Source: Peptostreptococcus equinus (GTDB lineage: Bacteria > Bacillota > Clostridia > Peptostreptococcales > Peptostreptococcaceae). Taken from it: a stretch of 64,000 nucleotides of DNA. The stretch spans positions 248,001-312,000 of the forward strand of contig NZ_CP114052.1 of the NCBI RefSeq assembly GCF_027125355.1, written 5' to 3'. The notes below the pieces were generated by a model. That model saw only the letters and a program-made list of their open reading frames with translations. It made no database searches and had not been told where the DNA came from. Position numbers and translations under genes: made by a program. How positions within the stretch are numbered: position 1 is the stretch's first letter; every line of letters begins with the position of its first letter. Below, piece after piece: positions 43,477 through 52,952 of this stretch.

Positions 43477-44403
43477 ATGTTAAAAAATTCGGAAATAAGA
43501 AAATTGAGTAGAGCTCAATTAAGCGGTAAATGGGGAAAAATGGCTATAATTAATTTACTAGTTATAGCAGCTATAGCTTTAATGTATACTATAATGATAA
43601 AGGCAGAGCTAAACTCAATATCTATTGTGTTTTCATTGCTTACTGAATTGTTGACATTTGGCCTATATAAGTTGGGACTTGATATAGCAAATGGAAAAGA
43701 AGTAGATGCATCACGATTTGTATTAAATAAGAGACAGTATCTAAGAGCTCTATTATATTCTATACTAATGAATGTAATAATATTTGCATTAGAGATTATA
43801 TTAGGTATTATATTATTTATAGTGGGTGCAGCATCTATTATGGGTCTAGGTGTGGGTTCAATGGCTGATCCCAGTAATATAAACGAATTGTTAGGAAATC
43901 TTGGAGCGGGTACAATAATAATATTGCTAGTTATTATAATAGTATTTATAGCTATTATGTTGTTCTTTAGCTTGGCATTTGCACAGTCAATTTATATTAT
44001 ATTAAGAGATCATGATGACATAGGAGCAATTGATGCGATGAAACTTTCTTTTTCTATAATGAAGGGATATAAGTGGAGATTATTTTGCTTGAATTTATCA
44101 TTTATAGGTTGGGCTATTTTATCTGTACTTACTTTGGGAATAGGATTCTTATTCTTGATGTCATACTCATATGTTGCAAATGCTAATTTCTATCTTGAAT
44201 TATTGAAAGAAAACGAAGAAGAAGCAAGACAATCGGGAGTAGTGGATAGAGAATATGAGCAAGAATATAGAACTATGAGAGAAGAACATAATTATTCAAG
44301 AGATATTAATGATTCTTATTCAGAAGAAAAAGTTACTTTTGAAAGTATAGACCTTGAAAAAGATGATACAAAAACAGCTGACAAAAATGACCCTATATTA
44401 TAG
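43477..44403 (+). CDS. DUF975 family membrane protein (paralogue 1)
   Basis: 308 residues. N-terminal SRAQLSGKWGKMAIINLL motif (11-28), then about six membrane helices, with the family motif DAMKLSFSIMKGYKWRLFCLNLSFIGW (about 188-214) and GIGFLFLMSYSYVANANFY. It has a C-terminal acidic cytosolic tail of about 65 residues absent from its two neighbours. Function of the family is unknown. First of three tandem paralogues; each has its own spacer. Confidence 0.8.
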   Translation: MLKNSEIRKLSRAQLSGKWGKMAIINLLVIAAIALMYTIMIKAELNSISIVFSLLTELLTFGLYKLGLDIANGKEVDASRFVLNKRQYLRALLYSILMNVIIFALEIILGIILFIVGAASIMGLGVGSMADPSNINELLGNLGAGTIIILLVIIIVFIAIMLFFSLAFAQSIYIILRDHDDIGAIDAMKLSFSIMKGYKWRLFCLNLSFIGWAILSVLTLGIGFLFLMSYSYVANANFYLELLKENEEEARQSGVVDREYEQEYRTMREEHNYSRDINDSYSEEKVTFESIDLEKDDTKTADKNDPIL

Positions 44404-44459
44404 TTAAAAATGATATTAAAATATATTTAATAGTAAAAAATTGTAATGTTTTTAAGATA

Positions 44460-44497
44460 AAACCTCAAGTATTTTTGTAATATTTGAGGTTTTTTAT
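44460..44497 (+). terminator. Intrinsic terminator
   Basis: Arms AAACCTCAA/TTGAGGTTT with inner AT pairs and a T-tract, after the first DUF975 gene. Confidence 0.8.
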
Positions 44498-44645
44498 TTA
44501 CTTTTTAGAACAATACTAATTCAATAATTACAAAAAATTACACTTAATTGGATTTCGTTGAAGTATATTTATAGCGGTGCTATAATGACGTGTAATTTTA
44601 TGGAAAAGCTTTGCAAATTTGTAATTATTGAAGGGGGAATAAATA

Positions 44646-45413
44646 TTGATTGGTTTAAAAAGTATCAAAAGTAAATCGATAAAGCAATTATCTGGTAAAT
44701 GGAATACGCTAGTAATAATAAATTTTATGTGCTTGATTTCTATATATTTTATTTCATTTTCTAGTGTCAAAACAACAAATAGATTAATTAATTTCATATT
44801 GGAAATTTTATCAATATTTATCATATGCATAACCACAAAGTTGGGTTATAAAATTTCAAGAGATGCAAAAAAACCATTTAATTATAAAATTTTCAAAAAA
44901 AAAGAATTAATCAATTTGTTTATATACATATTGATTAATCTTGTACTTATTCATATAATAAACATAATTTTTATACTCATTGAAAGTACAATATGGGAAG
45001 TAGATATAAGCTCGAGAGGATTTGATATACTTACTGTACTTTCTATTACACTAATTAAAAAGACACTGTTTAATTTTATAATACTTTCTATATACCTATT
45101 TTCTATTATATATGTATGCTTGGGGTTTATATTTGGTTATTATATAATATTTAGAAATAATAAAAAAATTAATATTATAAAAATTGTTAATTTATCTTTT
45201 AATATTATCAAAGGACATAGAATAGAATTTTTATATTTTATTTTGCCATTTACTATATTGGCTTTTATGTCTATATTTACTTTCGGAATTGGATTTTTGT
45301 GGCTAAATTCTTACTATCAAGTATCAAAAGCAAATTATTATAAAAGTTTGCTAAGCTATAAAAAAGAAATACTTGAGAAGAAAAATAGAATAATTAGAAC
45401 AATAGAAAAATAG
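44646..45413 (+). CDS. DUF975 family membrane protein (paralogue 2)
   Basis: 255 residues. Shares the N-terminal KSIKQLSGKWNTLVIINF pattern, about six helices, and the conserved VNLSFNIIKGHRIEFLYF and GIGFLWLNSYYQVSKANYY motifs with its neighbours, but is the most diverged (the KGYKWR motif is KGHRIE). TTG start behind GAAGGGGG. More lysine- and isoleucine-rich than the first paralogue. Confidence 0.75.
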   Translation: MIGLKSIKSKSIKQLSGKWNTLVIINFMCLISIYFISFSSVKTTNRLINFILEILSIFIICITTKLGYKISRDAKKPFNYKIFKKKELINLFIYILINLVLIHIINIIFILIESTIWEVDISSRGFDILTVLSITLIKKTLFNFIILSIYLFSIIYVCLGFIFGYYIIFRNNKKINIIKIVNLSFNIIKGHRIEFLYFILPFTILAFMSIFTFGIGFLWLNSYYQVSKANYYKSLLSYKKEILEKKNRIIRTIEK

Positions 45414-45509
45414 CCTTTCCATTGAATAGAATATTCTATAATGTTATAATTATAAGATAAATAGTCATTAATTAGCTAAATTGGTGACTAAAAAATTATG
45501 GAGGTGTTT

Positions 45510-46271
45510 ATGCTTTCTAATAGAAAAATAAAGTTACAGGCTAGGAGTAGATTAAGTAGTCACTGGCCTTTATTCGCAATTATAACATTGATAGTCTTTG
45601 TTTTAACTTTTATAATAAATTATATATTTGCTAGAAAAAATATTATTATTACCAATATAATAGCTTTTTTTGCGATAATATTGATGAATTTTTTATCAAA
45701 AATAGCTTTTAACCTAAGCATAGAGGAAGAAATAACTTTAGAAAACTCTATATTTGATTTGAGATCTTTTGTAAAAATGTGCAATTATTCAATAATGATT
45801 ATACTTCTATATAATATATTGAATTTCATGGTGGGTATAGCTGCCAAAGGATCAGATTTTGCTGGTTTTATATCATCAAACCACTTTGTTCATGAGGGTA
45901 TTTTATATATAATAGCAAAGACTGGAGGTATACCGGATATTCTATTTAATATATTTTTATTAATTATATATTTTATAATGGCTTCGTATATATTTTGTAG
46001 TATAGTGTTATATAAATATGTAGTATTTAGTCAGTATGATCAGATTGGTCCGACAAATACTATAAGATTCACCTTGAAATTAGTCAAAGATTATAAATGG
46101 AGATTGTTTTCTTTAATAATCTCTTTTACAGGTTGGTTTATTTTATCTATATTTACATTCGGTATCGGACTAGTGCTCTTGGTACCCTATATTAAAGTTT
46201 CAATTGCAGTATTTTATAGCCAATTGCTGAAAGAGAAAAAAGATCTTTTAGCTAAATTAGTACACAAATAA
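45510..46271 (+). CDS. DUF975 family membrane protein (paralogue 3)
   Basis: 253 residues. N-terminal NRKIKLQARSRLSSHWPLFAII, membrane helices, and FTLKLVKDYKWRLFSLIISFTGWFILS followed by GIGLVLLVPYIKVSIAVFY. The ATG at 45510 is chosen because GGAGGTG sits just before it; an ATG 12 bases earlier overlaps that site. Terminator follows. Confidence 0.78.
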   Translation: MLSNRKIKLQARSRLSSHWPLFAIITLIVFVLTFIINYIFARKNIIITNIIAFFAIILMNFLSKIAFNLSIEEEITLENSIFDLRSFVKMCNYSIMIILLYNILNFMVGIAAKGSDFAGFISSNHFVHEGILYIIAKTGGIPDILFNIFLLIIYFIMASYIFCSIVLYKYVVFSQYDQIGPTNTIRFTLKLVKDYKWRLFSLIISFTGWFILSIFTFGIGLVLLVPYIKVSIAVFYSQLLKEKKDLLAKLVHK

Positions 46272-46336
46272 AAATTTATATAAATAAAAGATATCATGAT
46301 ATTTTTATATAAAAATAAAATTAATATTCATATACT

Positions 46337-46362
46337 AAACTCCATAAAATATGGAGTTTTTT
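46337..46362 (+). terminator. Intrinsic terminator
   Basis: Arms AAACTCCATA/TATGGAGTTT, loop AAA, then T-run, after the third DUF975 gene. Confidence 0.8.
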
Positions 46363-46472
46363 CATTTGTATAAAAAGGAATTTTAATGTATATAAAAAAA
46401 TATTTTTATTATGTATAAATTGAGTTTACTATGATAAAATAATTTATATAATTGTAGACTGGAGGTTTTAAA

Positions 46473-47102
46473 ATGTCAGATGATAAAATAATTGATTTTA
46501 ATGAATTAAAAGAAAAAGTAAAAGAATCGGATATAAATAAGTTTGAGCAATATGTACAAGATTTATATATGCAAATAAACACAGGTCAAATGACTATGTT
46601 TCAATTTTCAAAAAAAATGTCGGAATATATGCAAGAAAATAATATATCAGAAGAGAAATTAGTTAATATACAAATGAAAATGATGGAAAGATATGGTATA
46701 GATCCCAAGATGTTAGAGGATGAAATGAAAAAAATGGGAATGGATCCTAACCAAATGAATTTTTCTAAATCTGATGAAGATAAGTATAAATCAGAGAAGT
46801 CAATAAATGATTTTGATATAGATGAATTAGTAAATAATGACAAGGGAGCTATAAAGCTAGGTTTTTTTGAAAAATATAAGAGTCAGCTAGAAGAAAAGAC
46901 TATCTTAGAATATAGGATACAAAATGACAAAAATGATATTAAAATATTGATGAATGGAAATGAATTAGTTGTTATAAGCGAAAAGAAATTAGATTTGAGT
47001 GACGATACTATAAATAAATTTATAGCTAACTATAGATCAACTATAGACACTCCATTGAAAGTTATTATATGTGAGGCAACAAATACATATGAATATAAAT
47101 AA
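46473..47102 (+). CDS. DUF3867-like cytosolic protein
   Basis: 209 residues, acidic, methionine-rich in the first half (KMSEYMQENNISEEKLVNIQ; MMERYGIDPKML), which looks helical. The second half is beta-rich. The pattern matches a clostridial family (DUF3867) of unknown function as I remember it. No signal peptide or membrane segment. The C-terminal codons overlap the start of the RNA methyltransferase gene, implying translational coupling. Confidence 0.55.
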   Translation: MSDDKIIDFNELKEKVKESDINKFEQYVQDLYMQINTGQMTMFQFSKKMSEYMQENNISEEKLVNIQMKMMERYGIDPKMLEDEMKKMGMDPNQMNFSKSDEDKYKSEKSINDFDIDELVNNDKGAIKLGFFEKYKSQLEEKTILEYRIQNDKNDIKILMNGNELVVISEKKLDLSDDTINKFIANYRSTIDTPLKVIICEATNTYEYK

Positions 47103-48480
47103 AGAAGTAAAGTTTAAAGAAGAAATAGATATAATAGATAAGTTGCCTAGTAAATTCAAAGAAGATATGAGAGATTTACTAGGCAGTGAATACGATGATT
47201 TTATAGATAGTTATAATGATGAAAAAACAAGTTCAATAAGACTTAATACTTTAAAAATGAATCAAGATGACTTTGAAAAATTAAATCTTTTTGAAATTAA
47301 CTTAGCTGAGGATAAGATAAAGTGGGCAAATGAAGGTTACTATATCTCTTTGGATAAAAGACCTAGTATGAACCCACTTTTTGATGCGGGATTGTATTAT
47401 ATACAAGAGCCTTCAGCAATGAGTGTAGTAGGTCAAAGTGAAATTGATATGGGAGATTATATTTTAGATATGTGTGCATCTCCGGGTGGAAAATCTACTT
47501 ATATATTGTCTAAATTAAATAACAGTGGTTTTTTAGTATCTAATGAATTTAATAAGTCTAGGCTAAAAGCTCTAGGAGAAAATTTAGAAAAGTTTGGAGC
47601 TATAAATTCTTTAATTACCAATATGAGTTCTAAAGAATTATTAAAGTTTTTTAAAGGTTATTTTGATAAGATATTTATAGATGCACCATGTTCTGGTCAG
47701 GGTATGTTTAGAAAAGATGAATACGCAATAGAAGATTGGTCTGAGGATAAAGTTGATCAATGTTGCTCTATACAAGAAGAATTAATGACTGATGCTTATT
47801 ATATGCTGAAAGATCAGGGGACTATAATATATTCTACATGCACATTTACTAAAAGTGAAAATGAAGAGATAGTCAATAATTTTTTATGTAAATTTAAAAA
47901 TACCGAGTTAATTTCTATGGATAGAATTTGGCCTCATAAAGAAAAAGGAGAAGGACACTTCTGTGCAAAAATTAAAAAGCTAAATACCAATGACAATATG
48001 GATGAAGAGTTTATGAATAAAAATAATAAAAAAAAGAATAAGCCATGTGATTATAAATGTAAAGAATTTGAAGAATTTTCTTCTAAGTTTTTAAAAGATG
48101 ACTATAGCAAATTTATCAAAAAAAAATATAAATTTATTGATAGGAGTGGGCTTTTGTATATTTTTCCTAAGGAAATTGAAGTAGAGGATATGCCCAAGAC
48201 ACTTAGAAAAGGTTTGTTATTAGGTAAAATATTGAAAAATAGATTTGAACCAGCACATTCATTTGCTATGATTTTAAATAAAAATAAAGTCAAAAATTAT
48301 ATTGATTTTAAATATGATGATGAAAACATAAGTAGGTATTTAAGCGGTCAAAGCATAGCTACAAATGCATCTAGATCTTGGACTTTGGTATGTGTAAATG
48401 GAATTGGTTTGGGATGGGCAAAGGAATCAAATGGACAATTAAAAAATAAATATCCCAAGGGTTTAAGAAAAAACATTTAA
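47089..48480 (+). CDS. rsmF: rRNA cytosine-C5 methyltransferase, RsmF-like
   Basis: About 463 residues. NOL1/NOP2/Sun family: SAM motif LDMCASPGGKSTYILS (about 124-139), catalytic cysteines in DAPCSGQGMFRKDE and IYSTCTFTKSENEE. A C-terminal extension of about 150 residues, with RSWTLVCVNGIGLGWAK, matches RsmF-type proteins. Methylates cytosine in 16S rRNA. The ATG at 47089 is preferred over a GTG 18 bases earlier; both lie inside the preceding gene. Confidence 0.85.
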   Translation: MNINKEVKFKEEIDIIDKLPSKFKEDMRDLLGSEYDDFIDSYNDEKTSSIRLNTLKMNQDDFEKLNLFEINLAEDKIKWANEGYYISLDKRPSMNPLFDAGLYYIQEPSAMSVVGQSEIDMGDYILDMCASPGGKSTYILSKLNNSGFLVSNEFNKSRLKALGENLEKFGAINSLITNMSSKELLKFFKGYFDKIFIDAPCSGQGMFRKDEYAIEDWSEDKVDQCCSIQEELMTDAYYMLKDQGTIIYSTCTFTKSENEEIVNNFLCKFKNTELISMDRIWPHKEKGEGHFCAKIKKLNTNDNMDEEFMNKNNKKKNKPCDYKCKEFEEFSSKFLKDDYSKFIKKKYKFIDRSGLLYIFPKEIEVEDMPKTLRKGLLLGKILKNRFEPAHSFAMILNKNKVKNYIDFKYDDENISRYLSGQSIATNASRSWTLVCVNGIGLGWAKESNGQLKNKYPKGLRKNI

Positions 48481-48509
48481 TATTACATTGTGCTGGAAAG
48501 GAGAAAAAA

Positions 48510-49112
48510 GTGAGCCGAAAAGAAAATAAAGGTTGCATAGGTGAGATATGGGAAATAATAAAGGTATTTTCAATGGCAATTATTTTGGCTATAGTAATTG
48601 TACAATTTGTAAGACCTACTAGAGTGGATGGAATATCCATGTATCCTACCTTAGATAATAATGACTATTTGATAATTAATAGAGTCAGTAGATATACAGG
48701 CGTGGATAGAGGAGACATAGTAGTTTTCGATAGCGATATGCCAATAGGAACAAAAACAAGCGAAAAAAATGCTCTAAGACAAGCTATGGATTTTGTACTG
48801 CAAGATGACAGTCAGACTAAGGATTTAGTAAAAAGAGTTATTGCTGTTGGGGGAGATAAAATACAAATAAAGGATGGTATTGTAAAAGTAAATGGACAGC
48901 AAGTAAAAGAAGACTATATATCAATAGGCAATTTTACAGATGGTAATATAGACACAACAGTACCACAAGGAAAATTGTTCTGTATGGGCGACAATAGATC
49001 TAGGAGCTTAGATAGTAGATATCCAGAGGTTGGTTTCGTACCAGAAAAAAAATTGGTTGGAAATATTCTGGTTAGGTTATTACCAATAAACAGTTTGGGG
49101 CCTGTGGAATAA
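48510..49112 (+). CDS. lepB: Signal peptidase I
   Basis: 200 residues. One N-terminal membrane helix (about 15-33), nucleophile Ser43 in DGISMYPTL, general base Lys108 in KDLVKRVIAVGGD, and the conserved GDNRSRSLDSR box near 164-174. Cleaves signal peptides at the outer membrane face. GTG start behind GGAG. An insert of about 25 residues between boxes B and D (TKTSEKNALRQAMDFVL) is longer than in the minimal family. Confidence 0.93.
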   Translation: MSRKENKGCIGEIWEIIKVFSMAIILAIVIVQFVRPTRVDGISMYPTLDNNDYLIINRVSRYTGVDRGDIVVFDSDMPIGTKTSEKNALRQAMDFVLQDDSQTKDLVKRVIAVGGDKIQIKDGIVKVNGQQVKEDYISIGNFTDGNIDTTVPQGKLFCMGDNRSRSLDSRYPEVGFVPEKKLVGNILVRLLPINSLGPVE

Positions 49113-49206
49113 TAATATATATAAAAAGATATAGAGATAAATTTTATTTTAATTTATATAGAGCATTGTAATTTATTTTGTTTGAAAATGAATTGGAGTC
49201 GACACT

Positions 49207-49866
49207 ATGCCTAGAAAAAAAACAAAAAAAGAAGTAATTGAAATATTAGATTTATTGACTGAATTGCACCCTGATGCACATTGTGAACTAGTGCATCAGA
49301 ATGCTTTTGAATTATTAATCGCAACTATATTATCAGCCCAGTGCACTGATGTAAGAGTTAATATAGTTACGGAAGAAATGTTTAAAAAGTACAATACTCC
49401 ATATGATTTTAATGAATTATCTATAAAAGAAATAGAAAATATGATTAGAACTTGTGGATTATATAAAAGCAAGGCACAAAAAATAAAAGATAGCTCAAGA
49501 ATTTTGATAGAAGATTTTGAGGGGCAAGTTCCACAGAATTTAGATGATTTAATAAAATTACCCGGAGTTGGCAGAAAGACTGCTGGAGTTGTACTGAGTA
49601 ATGCATTTGGTATACCAGCTATTGCTGTCGATACACATGTATTTAGGGTAAGTAATAGAATTGGAATAATAAAAGAAAATACAGTAGAAAAAACAGAGTT
49701 TGCTTTGATGAAGGCAATACCAATAGATAGATGGACACATTCTCACCACTTATTGATATTTCAAGGTAGAAGAGTTTGTAAAGCCAGAAAGCCAGAGTGT
49801 GATAAATGTAATATAAGAGATTATTGCAATTATTATGCTGTGGAAAATAAAAAAAAGGAGAAGTAA
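49207..49866 (+). CDS. nth: Endonuclease III
   Basis: 219 residues. Helix-hairpin-helix LPGVGRKTAG with catalytic Lys124, and Asp142 in AVDTHVFRVSNR; both sit 4 positions beyond their E. coli counterparts. The [4Fe-4S] cluster cysteines are in CKARKPECDKCNIRDYC (about 190-206). Bifunctional glycosylase/AP lyase for oxidised pyrimidines. The next gene begins 2 bases after the stop. Confidence 0.95.
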   Translation: MPRKKTKKEVIEILDLLTELHPDAHCELVHQNAFELLIATILSAQCTDVRVNIVTEEMFKKYNTPYDFNELSIKEIENMIRTCGLYKSKAQKIKDSSRILIEDFEGQVPQNLDDLIKLPGVGRKTAGVVLSNAFGIPAIAVDTHVFRVSNRIGIIKENTVEKTEFALMKAIPIDRWTHSHHLLIFQGRRVCKARKPECDKCNIRDYCNYYAVENKKKEK

Positions 49867-49867
49867 G

Positions 49868-50338
49868 ATGGCAATAAATATAGTATTAGTTGAGCCAGAA
49901 ATACCACATAATACGGGAAATATTATTAGAACGTGTGCAGCTACAGGTGCAGTGCTTCATTTGATAAAGCCATTAGGTTTTTCATTGGATGATAAGCATT
50001 TAAAAAGATGTGGATTAGATTATTGGGATATAGCGAATATACAATATTACGATTCATTTGATGAATTGCAAAAAAAATTTCCAGAATCTGATTATTTTTA
50101 TGCTACAACTAAAGGTCTAAATAGACATTCAGATGTTGAATATAAAGATGGATGTTTTATTGTGTTTGGAAAAGAAACTAAGGGGCTTCCTAAAGATTTG
50201 ATAGAAGCTAATATTGATAATACAATTAGAATACCGATGAGAATGATAGAAGGAGCTAGATGTTTAAATTTATCAAACTCAGTCGCAATAGCTGTCTATG
50301 AAGCTTTAAGGCAAATGGATTATGGCGAATTGGAGTAA
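49868..50338 (+). CDS. trmL: tRNA (cytidine/uridine-2'-O-)-methyltransferase TrmL
   Basis: 156 residues, SPOUT-fold. Motifs EIPHNTGNIIRTCAATGA (residues 9-26), FGKETKGLP, IPMRMIEGARCLNLSNSVAIAVYEAL near the C-terminus form the trefoil SAM-binding knot. Modifies the wobble base of tRNA-Leu. The start ATG lies behind AAGGAG at the end of nth. Confidence 0.92.
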   Translation: MAINIVLVEPEIPHNTGNIIRTCAATGAVLHLIKPLGFSLDDKHLKRCGLDYWDIANIQYYDSFDELQKKFPESDYFYATTKGLNRHSDVEYKDGCFIVFGKETKGLPKDLIEANIDNTIRIPMRMIEGARCLNLSNSVAIAVYEALRQMDYGELE

Positions 50339-50351
50339 ATGGGAGGTTTAA

Positions 50352-51203
50352 ATGAATGAAATAAAAATCATATGTGATAGCTTATCAGATATTCCAGATT
50401 CTTATCTGGAAAAATATGATATAGACATGCTACCACTTTACATCTATATGAATGGAGAAGAGTATAGGGATAGGGTGACAATAAGTTTAGACGAATTTTA
50501 TAAAAGAATAAGAGAAGAAAAAATAGTGCCAAAGACTTCACAGATAACATATGGTGACTTTTATGAGTGTTTTGATAAATATACTAAGCAAGGAAAGTCA
50601 ATACTTTATATATCAGTTGCATCTCAAGCTACAGGAACTTATGAGAGAGCTATAATGGCAAAAAATGATATTGTTGGTGGTAATATAAGAGTTATAGATT
50701 CTGGAACTTTATGTTTTGCTGTGGGTTTACTAATATTAAAGGCTGCTGAGTTTAGGGAATTAGGAATGAGTTTGGATCAAATTGTAGATGAAATAGAGAT
50801 ATTAAAGAACAATGTATATGGAACTTTTTCATGTGATGATTTAGAATATTTATCACAAGGAGGAAGAATATCTTCAAGAAGAGCTGTAATAGGTACAGTC
50901 CTCGGTATAAAACCTTTATGTGTCATAAAAGACGGTATTGTTGATAATCAAGGTATGGCAAGAGGTAAAAGGAATGTTGCGGTAAAGTTAGTAGAGCTTG
51001 CTCAAGAAAATGGAGTAAGAGATTTATCTAATCAGACAGTATTTCTAGGTACTACTGATGACTTTGCAGAAAGAGACCGATTAGAAAAAGAGATTATAAA
51101 AACTCTAAAACCTAAAAACATAGAGTATTTTAGGATAGGATGTGGAATAGGTACGCATGGTGGTCCAGGAACAACTGGTTTTATATGTTTTAAAAGTGAA
51201 TAA
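50352..51203 (+). CDS. DegV family fatty-acid-binding protein
   Basis: 283 residues. Begins IKIICDSLSDIPDSYLEKYDI, has TSQITYGDFYECF, SVASQATGTYERA and a C-terminal GTHGGPGTTGF, all typical of DegV. Firmicute DegV/FakB proteins present fatty acids to the FakA kinase; no fakA is adjacent. Strong GGGAGG ribosome site. Probably cotranscribed with trmL. Confidence 0.88.
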   Translation: MNEIKIICDSLSDIPDSYLEKYDIDMLPLYIYMNGEEYRDRVTISLDEFYKRIREEKIVPKTSQITYGDFYECFDKYTKQGKSILYISVASQATGTYERAIMAKNDIVGGNIRVIDSGTLCFAVGLLILKAAEFRELGMSLDQIVDEIEILKNNVYGTFSCDDLEYLSQGGRISSRRAVIGTVLGIKPLCVIKDGIVDNQGMARGKRNVAVKLVELAQENGVRDLSNQTVFLGTTDDFAERDRLEKEIIKTLKPKNIEYFRIGCGIGTHGGPGTTGFICFKSE

Positions 51204-51225
51204 TTATAATTAATTTGGAATAATT

Positions 51226-51255
51226 GTAACCCCTAGATATTTATCTAGGGGTTAC
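51226..51255. terminator. Bidirectional terminator
   Basis: Arms GTAACCCCTAGATA/TATCTAGGGGTTAC between convergent degV and pepD genes. T-tracts are modest. Confidence 0.75.
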
Positions 51256-51291
51256 TTACATTAATTTTTCTGAATCAATCAAGTATTCTAA

Positions 51292-52740
51292 TTATAGTTG
51301 TTTCAAAAGCTCAAGTAAATATTTGTATATTTTTTCTACGGAATCAATTTCAACATATTCGTGTGGTGTATGTACATCGTACATATTTGGTCCTATTGAT
51401 ATAGCATCAGCTTCTCTCGTCAACTTGTCCAAAAGAATTCCACATTCCAAACCACAGTGCATTACTACTATATCCGGGTCTACTTCAAATACTTCATTGT
51501 ATATTTTTTTTGCTTTCTTTTCTAAAAAAGAATTTGGAGCATGCTCCCAAGCTGGATATTCGGCTTCAAATATAACCTTTCCTCCTACTAGTTCAGCAAG
51601 AGAAGAAAATTTTGACTTTAGAAAGTCTTTTCTACTTTGAAGTGAACTTCTAGATAGATTTTTAAATCTAATATGGCTTGAAGATTCTACAACAATTGCA
51701 AAATTAGTAGATGTCTCTACCATATTTTCAAGATTTGTATCCATTGATATTACTCCGTTAGGCATTAATAATAATAGATTAATTATATCTCTTTTGCATT
51801 TGTCAGAGTAAACTTTAAAGTCGGTTGGTGCGGTACGTCTTAATTTTATATTTAAATTTGGCTCAAGTGGATAAAATTCTTTTTGAATTTTTGATCTAAA
51901 TTTGTGTATATCGTGAGCTATTGCTTCTAAATTGTCATATGATATGGAAATTACAGCCTCGCTATTTCTAGGTATGGCATTTCTTTTTGAACCGCCATTT
52001 ATATAGAATAAATCATATGGATATTTAATAGAATTCAAAACTCTACCAAGTATTACATTCGCATTAGCCCTATGCTTGTCTATATCCATACCAGAGTGCC
52101 CACCAAGAAGTCCTTGAATATTTATTTCTAAGGCTATATTCCTAGGTTTAGCAGGTTTGTACTCTTTTCTAATAGATAGGATTGAGTCTACACCTCCCGC
52201 GCAACCAACAAGTATATTATATTCTTCTTCAGAATCCAAGTTTATCACATAGTCAGCTTTTGATTTTGATAAGTCCATATTGCTTACACCAATCAAACCC
52301 ACTTCCTCATCAGCTGTAAATACACACTCTAAGTTAGGATGTTGAATTTTATCGTCTTCTAATATTGACATCATATAAGCTATACCTATACCATTGTCAG
52401 CACCAAGGGTAGTATCAGTCGCCCTAAGTTTGTTATCTTCAACCACTAACTTTAATGGATCTTTATTGAAATCATGGTTTGATTTATCACCTTTTTCTGT
52501 AACCATGTCAATATGCGCTTGTAACATAATAGTTGTTTTTGAATTGGAATTGCTGGCAGGTTTTTTAACCATTAAATTATTGTATTGGTCCTGAAAAGTT
52601 TCTAATCCAAGATTTTCAGCAAATTTTTTTATATAATCGCTAATTTCTTTTTCATTCCCTGATGATCTAGGTATTTTGGAAATATTTTCAAAGTTCCTAA
52701 AAACGGATTTGGGTCTTAGGTCTTTTGTTACATAAGTCAT
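51292..52740 (-). CDS. pepD: Xaa-His dipeptidase (M20 metallopeptidase)
   Basis: 482 residues. Zinc ligands and catalytic residues appear in QAHIDMV, LGADNGIG, FTADEEVGLIG, NLDSEEE and the C-terminal HCGLECG and IGPNMYDVHTPHE. PKSVFRNFENISKIPRSSGNE near the start is typical of PepD. Cytosolic hydrolysis of dipeptides. The ATG behind GGAGGTG is used; an ATG 15 bases earlier overlaps that site. Confidence 0.93.
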   Translation of the reverse strand: MTYVTKDLRPKSVFRNFENISKIPRSSGNEKEISDYIKKFAENLGLETFQDQYNNLMVKKPASNSNSKTTIMLQAHIDMVTEKGDKSNHDFNKDPLKLVVEDNKLRATDTTLGADNGIGIAYMMSILEDDKIQHPNLECVFTADEEVGLIGVSNMDLSKSKADYVINLDSEEEYNILVGCAGGVDSILSIRKEYKPAKPRNIALEINIQGLLGGHSGMDIDKHRANANVILGRVLNSIKYPYDLFYINGGSKRNAIPRNSEAVISISYDNLEAIAHDIHKFRSKIQKEFYPLEPNLNIKLRRTAPTDFKVYSDKCKRDIINLLLLMPNGVISMDTNLENMVETSTNFAIVVESSSHIRFKNLSRSSLQSRKDFLKSKFSSLAELVGGKVIFEAEYPAWEHAPNSFLEKKAKKIYNEVFEVDPDIVVMHCGLECGILLDKLTREADAISIGPNMYDVHTPHEYVEIDSVEKIYKYLLELLKQL

Positions 52741-52952
52741 ATATATCACCTCCATATTTGAGTATTTAATTGCAATAATTAAATAATATACTAAAAATAT
52801 TAATAAGACTAAGATATCAAATTAACAAAAAAGTATATTCATTTACATTATAACATGTTATGAGTATATAAGTATAAAAAAATTTATGTATATAGCTACA
52901 TTAATGGTATAATTATAAGAGTGAAATGAATAGAAATGAATGGATGGTGATT

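Noticed and set aside
44528..44836. Minus-strand open frame across the second DUF975 start
   Set aside because: It overlaps a supported gene, has no ribosome site and shows no family pattern.
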